Shown: positions 6,313 to 10,000 of the stretch, piece by piece
How the letters are laid out: every line of letters starts with the position of its first letter
Position numbering within the stretch: the stretch's first letter is position 1
Assembly: GCA_003176075.1 (NCBI GenBank)
Contig: PSRN01000023.1
Location: 1-10,000 of the forward strand
Direction of reading: 5' to 3'
Source of the DNA: Bdellovibrio sp.
GTDB lineage: Bacteria > Bdellovibrionota > Bdellovibrionia > Bdellovibrionales > Bdellovibrionaceae
Length of the DNA: 10,000 nucleotides
The notes under the pieces: generated by a model
What the model was told of the DNA's origin: nothing
Database searches by the model: none
The model's input: the letters and a program-made list of their open reading frames with translations, nothing else
Made by a program: the position numbers and the translations under genes

Positions 6313-8808
6313 CTAATAAACCACCGCGGCCCAAGGTTGGGTCAGACCTGAAGCGGCGCTTGGCGCGCAGGAGGACAGGGTTCCGGTTGTTGTGTTCACC
6401 GTACAGACGTAAATCGTACTCGCGGTTTGATCGGAAATGTAAGCATACGTCATTGAACCGCCCAGATTGCTAAAGTCAATTGAAGTGGCATACCAGGCGC
6501 CGGAAGCAACGCCGCCGTTATCGGTCACGCAGGAGCTTAAATTACCGGTTGAAGAATCAACAGCGCACTTGATAACGTCGGTGGCGAGCACCATGTAAGC
6601 GAAGGTATTGGAACCCCAGGTTCTAATTTTGACTTGCATGAGAGCGCCACCAAACCCGCTTGGCATTCCCGATGCGGTTATCGTAGCGCAGCTTGAAAGA
6701 AGACCGGTGGAATCGTCGATTGTACAGCGGTAGAGGCTCCCCGTGCTGTGGTCCTCTAAGACATACCCATAAGTAGTTCCGCCGGTGGTACAGAAGAAAT
6801 CTATCGTCCTTGGCTGCCAGTCGGCAAGCAATGTGGACTGACCTGCAATTGGAGTTGTCAGTCCCGCGTTGCTTGTTTGGCATGTGTCTGGATAACCTGT
6901 GTCGCTGGCAATGGGGCAAACATGAACCCCGCCGTAAGCCAAAGCGTAAGCATAGCTGGTTCCGGTGGTCGGGCTCGTATGCAGTTTCAGCCGTCGAGCC
7001 AGTGACAAGCCTCCTCCAGCACTTGGACAGCTCATGGCGCCCGTGGCAGGATTAAAGGGGCAGTAACCGACCGTGTTTCCAGTGGCAATGTACATCATCG
7101 CGGAGGTGGCACTTGAGATCAGGTAGTCAAAATCAAAAGAGGGATAGTAATTGCCGCCATATTGTGAGCAAGTGGTGATCACTCCGGTGCTTGCATTCAG
7201 GCCACACACAATGTTTCCGTTGCCAGTATCAGCTATATAAATGTGAGGTGAAGGAGTTGGTGTTGGTGTCGGCGAAGGCGTGAGTGAGGGGGTTGGGGTT
7301 GGCGTTGGAGTGGGTGAAGGAGAAGGGGTTGGTGTGGGAACTGGGGATGGTATTGGAGTGGGCGAAGGAGTCGGAATGGGAGTCGGCGCCGGGGTTGGAG
7401 TAGGTGAAGGTGTTGGCGTCGGCGAAGGAGTAAGTGAAGGAGTAGGTGACGGAGTCGTGGATCCTGATTGGATGGCAATGGTCACGATGGCATCGGCGGA
7501 AGTTCCAGCCGAGTTGACCGCTACCAGCGTAAAGACACTGGATGCCACGGCAGTTGTGGGAGTACCGCTGATCAAGCAGGTATGGATATCGACAGATAAT
7601 CCCGCGGGTAGAAGAGAAGTTCCTGATTTAACTTCGCAATTTATAATGAATCCGCCGTTAGATAAAAGTGTCGTCGGTGGAATGGTTAGCGCTGATCCAA
7701 CGACGCCGGTATACCCTATGACCGAATAGGCTAGAGTTGGCGCTGTTGCTGCGGGTTGTCCTGCAAGAGCTGGAGGTCCAGCCACTGTGGCTGGAAGTGA
7801 TGGCAATATTTCGGGAATGCTCGGCGGAACAGGAGTTAACCCCCCGCTAACTACGGGCGTGGTAACAAATGTCGGTAGGGGCACGCGATTGAAGCCCAAG
7901 CTGCCGGCGGTGGCGCTCCCCGTATAAGCCACGGCAGCCGCCTGCATGGCTGTCGAAAAGTCACTTGAGGTACCTACGGCGCTAAGAACGCTGCTCACGC
8001 TCAGCGTGACTCCGGATGAATTCGGCACTGGAACAGCCGTGCTTCCACCCGAGAGAGTGGCGTTGAAATTACCATTATAAGTAAAACTGGTAGCGAGTGC
8101 TTGCGCCATATCCAGGCTGTTCACTTGGCTGCCTGAAGTGGAAGAAGCCACCGAAGCCATTTTCGAAATCGAGGCCAAGACCACGGCGTATTGTGCTGCC
8201 TGCTTGCTCACTTGGCTCGCGTCGACGTTCGGGTCCGCCGGTGGAACAGTAATATCATCAAGGCCCATGGACGTCGCCACACTTGAATTCACAGTGTTGA
8301 TCAGAAGGCTCAAGTTCGTCGATGAATTGCTGCTAATGGATGCAATCGCGCTTTGAGTGGCGATTTCGGTGACGGGAGTTATGGCGACCTGTTGGCCCGC
8401 CGAAGTACTTGGCAGGACTGTGCGAATTTGCGCCGATCCCATGTCTACGGTGGTACCGGAGACCTCCTCCGTATAGGTGCCTCCCGTGGCGATAATGATG
8501 ATCGGCGATGGTTGAGGATTCATGATCAATCTGTAGTTGCCACTTGCATCCGTTGTCGCCGTCGCCAATGGGGTTCCTTGGGACCCGTCCGAATTGAGTG
8601 AGTAGGCTGTGACCTTGGCGGAATTCAAAGGACCGGCGCTGACTTTTCCGTTAAGGGTCGTGGTGGCAGAGGAGCTCGTCGGTGACGAGGTGGGAGATTT
8701 CGTACAACCAGTCAAAGAAGTGAATCCTAAAATGAGAAGAGTTGAATGAATGAAAATGACTTGATGGGTCCCGCCCGTCCGTTTGCGCCGTGTCACCTTG
8801 CCCTCCAT
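6313..8808 (-). CDS. Large lipoprotein: regulatory-like beta domain, Ig-like domain, Pro/Thr linker, Cys-paired beta-propeller repeats
   Basis: 831 residues. A lipoprotein signal peptide ends in SLTGC (Cys35, good lipobox), so the protein is probably membrane-anchored and may face the surface. Residues about 50-110 (LNGKVSAGPLNSAKVTAYS through ATTDASGNYRL) resemble a carboxypeptidase-regulatory-like beta-sandwich. Residues about 350-445 (SGTSLLPAGLSVDIHTCLIS, GTPT, FTLVAVNSAGTS) match the putative Ig (He_PIG) type. A Pro/Thr/Ser linker spans about 450-520. The C-terminal 310 residues hold six repeats, each with a Tyr-rich strand then Cys-x10/11-Cys around a TG turn (CTIDDSTGLLSSC, CAVDSSTGNLSSC, CTVNTTTGTLSSC), suggesting a propeller with one disulfide per blade. 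Likely roles are adhesion or ligand binding; no enzyme motif is seen. ATG 8808 lacks a clear ribosome binding site, while GTG 8796 has GGAGG five bases upstream and may be the true start. Confidence 0.85.
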   Translation of the reverse strand: MEGKVTRRKRTGGTHQVIFIHSTLLILGFTSLTGCTKSPTSSPTSSSATTTLNGKVSAGPLNSAKVTAYSLNSDGSQGTPLATATTDASGNYRLIMNPQPSPIIIIATGGTYTEEVSGTTVDMGSAQIRTVLPSTSAGQQVAITPVTEIATQSAIASISSNSSTNLSLLINTVNSSVATSMGLDDITVPPADPNVDASQVSKQAAQYAVVLASISKMASVASSTSGSQVNSLDMAQALATSFTYNGNFNATLSGGSTAVPVPNSSGVTLSVSSVLSAVGTSSDFSTAMQAAAVAYTGSATAGSLGFNRVPLPTFVTTPVVSGGLTPVPPSIPEILPSLPATVAGPPALAGQPAATAPTLAYSVIGYTGVVGSALTIPPTTLLSNGGFIINCEVKSGTSLLPAGLSVDIHTCLISGTPTTAVASSVFTLVAVNSAGTSADAIVTIAIQSGSTTPSPTPSLTPSPTPTPSPTPTPAPTPIPTPSPTPIPSPVPTPTPSPSPTPTPTPTPSLTPSPTPTPTPSPHIYIADTGNGNIVCGLNASTGVITTCSQYGGNYYPSFDFDYLISSATSAMMYIATGNTVGYCPFNPATGAMSCPSAGGGLSLARRLKLHTSPTTGTSYAYALAYGGVHVCPIASDTGYPDTCQTSNAGLTTPIAGQSTLLADWQPRTIDFFCTTGGTTYGYVLEDHSTGSLYRCTIDDSTGLLSSCATITASGMPSGFGGALMQVKIRTWGSNTFAYMVLATDVIKCAVDSSTGNLSSCVTDNGGVASGAWYATSIDFSNLGGSMTYAYISDQTASTIYVCTVNTTTGTLSSCAPSAASGLTQPWAAVVY
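7246..7460. repeat. Low-complexity Pro/Thr/Ser linker repeat inside the lipoprotein gene
   Basis: The plus strand is an imperfect tandem array of GGNGTN/GGNGAN units of about 6 and 12 bases (GGTGTTGGTGTCGGCGAAGG and variants). On the coding strand it reads TPSPTP and related PT/PS/PI units for about 70 residues. It forms a stiff spacer between the Ig-like and propeller parts and is a likely site of length variation. Confidence 0.85.
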
Positions 8809-8925
8809 TTGCTGGCTGGCTTTCTATCGGTGACTCTGGACCCAAACTAAACTCTTGTCTCAACGCGAGAGAACTGGCCCATTTCCATGGAGATAGATAA
8901 ATTTGAAGCGAAAAAGTAAAGGTAA

Positions 8926-8955
8926 ATTATATGGATATTAAGGTGGTGTTGTAAA
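8926..8955 (-). promoter_or_regulatory. Predicted sigma70 promoter of the lipoprotein gene
   Basis: On the minus strand, TTTACA (8955-8950; 5 of 6 to consensus), an 18-base spacer and a perfect TATAAT (8931-8926). The transcript would begin near 8919, leaving a leader of roughly 110-120 bases before the lipoprotein start. It lies between the lipoprotein gene and the gene ending at 9017, so the lipoprotein is probably transcribed separately. Confidence 0.55.
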
Positions 8956-9016
8956 TCTTCCTGAGAAATAAGAGTTTCCCATGGGTCCATCGCCACGCAA
9001 GTGTGCCAGTTCTTGG

Positions 9017-9418
9017 CTATTGCCACCAAGTTGAAATGAGACTCGTGAAATCAAAACAGCCAGAGATCTGCTGCAGCACCGTGCACGTCGCGATCGCATT
9101 CGGTGGCCTCGTCGTTCCGCTGAGAACATGAACTCCCGGCAAGAAGACTTGCACCGCTCCCGCGGCCGAGCGACCGATGGCGATGCGATGGACCGGCGCC
9201 GCTCCTGCATTCACGCTCACACTGACTGAATAAAACGCGCCGGAGACGCCGAGATCGTTGATCACCGTGAGATTTGAAAAAGAATAATCCGGCGAAGTTC
9301 CGTAGGGTTCCAATGCCGTGACCTTATCACAGTGTGCGACGTTGCTTGAGCCGGCATATTTGAAAGCGAAGGCTGCCAGCTCGTTCTTCACCCTATCCAG
9401 TTCTTGTGGTTGTATCAT
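9017..9418 (-). CDS. Hypothetical protein, coupled downstream partner
   Basis: I do not recognise this 133-residue protein. It has no signal peptide or obvious membrane segment. A helical N-terminus (IQPQELDRVKNELAAFAFKY) precedes a beta-rich, Gly/Ala/Val-rich body (VSGAFYSVSVSVNAGAAPVH, RIAIGRSAAGAVQVFLPGVH) with three Cys (residues about 29, 111 and 121) and a terminal TWWQ. The ATG at 9418 forms an ATGA overlap with the stop of the preceding gene; this start is preferred over the in-frame upstream one at 9463, which would overlap the neighbour by about 48 bases. Codon use looks coding and richer in G+C at third positions than the gene before it. The two products probably act together. Confidence 0.6.
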   Translation of the reverse strand: MIQPQELDRVKNELAAFAFKYAGSSNVAHCDKVTALEPYGTSPDYSFSNLTVINDLGVSGAFYSVSVSVNAGAAPVHRIAIGRSAAGAVQVFLPGVHVLSGTTRPPNAIATCTVLQQISGCFDFTSLISTWWQ

Positions 9419-9891
9419 AGCCCTGCCCCGTCGACCGTCTCGAGAAGTTTTCCCAAGTAACAAACCACTTTTACTGTGTCCCAGTGCTCGAGCTCCTTGC
9501 AGTTCGCGGATTTTTCTTCCACTCTAGCCACGGGGTCTGAACTGGTCGAGGTTGCCCATGCATCTGGCAATGATTGCTTTGGAGCTGGAGCTGCATTGCT
9601 ACTTCGAGCTGCCGCCAGAACCACTTGCTTCTGAGTAGTCTCGGAAGCGGATGCCGTATGAACCATTGGCGCTGGTTTTTGTTCCATGCTTCTTTTGAAT
9701 CGTGAGTAGTCGATTGTCGCAAGGTATGCTTGTGCCGTACGGTCTACTGAACCATCTTCCGCAACGAATTCCTTTTCCGTCTGAAAGGAGTCCAAAAAGG
9801 ATTGAACATTCCTTGGCTCAGGATGTTCTGTGTTTAATTCGTCTCGAAGACCGGCAAATATGGCTTTTGCAACTAATTTGAGACGTCTCAA
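9415..9891 (-). CDS. Hypothetical protein, first gene of an ATGA-coupled pair
   Basis: I do not recognise this protein of up to 158 residues. The first 75 residues look globular (VAKAIFAGLRDELNTEHPEP through AYLATIDYSRFKRSMEQ), followed by an Ala/Ser/Pro-rich linker (about 75-125) and a short C-terminal part with two Cys (NCKELEHW and VVCYLGKLLETV). The only upstream start in frame is TTG at 9891, directly after an in-frame stop and with no ribosome binding site, so the N-terminus may be truncated or shifted. A different minus-strand frame beginning at ATG 9973 runs across this point and could be the original front if a frameshift lies near 9890. The stop overlaps the ATG of the next gene. 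Confidence 0.5.
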   Translation of the reverse strand: MRRLKLVAKAIFAGLRDELNTEHPEPRNVQSFLDSFQTEKEFVAEDGSVDRTAQAYLATIDYSRFKRSMEQKPAPMVHTASASETTQKQVVLAAARSSNAAPAPKQSLPDAWATSTSSDPVARVEEKSANCKELEHWDTVKVVCYLGKLLETVDGAGL

Positions 9892-10000
9892 GTCTGATCA
9901 ATTGTGATTGAAGTGTTAAACAGCCACTTTCGGAAATCACCACCGTGTTGCAAGTTTCAAAGCTCGAAGACATCGATAAGATGACCTGCTATAAAGTCGA

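Noticed and set aside
7280..7729. Plus-strand Gly/Val-rich 149-residue frame
   Set aside because: It is the antisense shadow of the Pro/Thr linker array in the lipoprotein gene.
9906..10000. Possible gene start on the plus strand at the right edge (reading LQVSKLEDIDKMTCYKV)
   Set aside because: Too short before the window ends and lacking a clear start codon with a ribosome binding site.

Overview
The window looks like an accessory stretch of a Gram-negative chromosome. Base composition appears close to 50% G+C by eye. Sec and lipoprotein signals point to a diderm. The mix of a Ser/Thr/Pro-rich lipoprotein, a TPR fragment, a serpin piece and an AbiE locus would suit a Bdellovibrio-like or other environmental proteobacterium, but that placement is a guess.

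Layout. Positions 1-243 hold the C-terminal end of a DUF4143-type ATPase (+). About 1.2 kb without a convincing gene follows, carrying the left copy of a diverged direct repeat (835-900). From 1538 to 3351 (-) lies a two-gene unit joined by an ATGA overlap: a secreted or membrane protein that may have a permuted papain-like fold, then a protein consisting only of the C-terminal part of a serpin (reactive-centre loop, predicted P1 Arg) with a repeat-containing tail. From 3501 to 4191 there is gene debris: a TPR fragment (-) placed head to head with the 3' end of a serine/threonine dehydratase gene (+) that has lost its front and carries a one-base frameshift. From 4373 to 5802 (-) is a complete type IV toxin-antitoxin locus: AbiEi-like antitoxin, then AbiEii-like nucleotidyltransferase toxin, again with an ATGA overlap, behind a near-consensus promoter placed so that the mRNA would be leaderless. 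The right copy of the direct repeat is at 5974-6038.

From 6313 to 8808 (-) is a large lipoprotein: carboxypeptidase-regulatory-like domain, Ig-like domain, Pro/Thr/Ser linker and six Cys-paired repeats that probably form a beta-propeller. It has its own promoter. From 9017 to 9891 (-) are two unrecognised genes with an ATGA overlap.

The parts most worth following up are the serpin fragment coupled to the secreted protein (a possible protease-inhibitor or effector-immunity pair), and the roughly 5-kb block of serpin pair, debris and AbiE lying between the two direct-repeat copies, which looks like a decaying or mobile accessory island.
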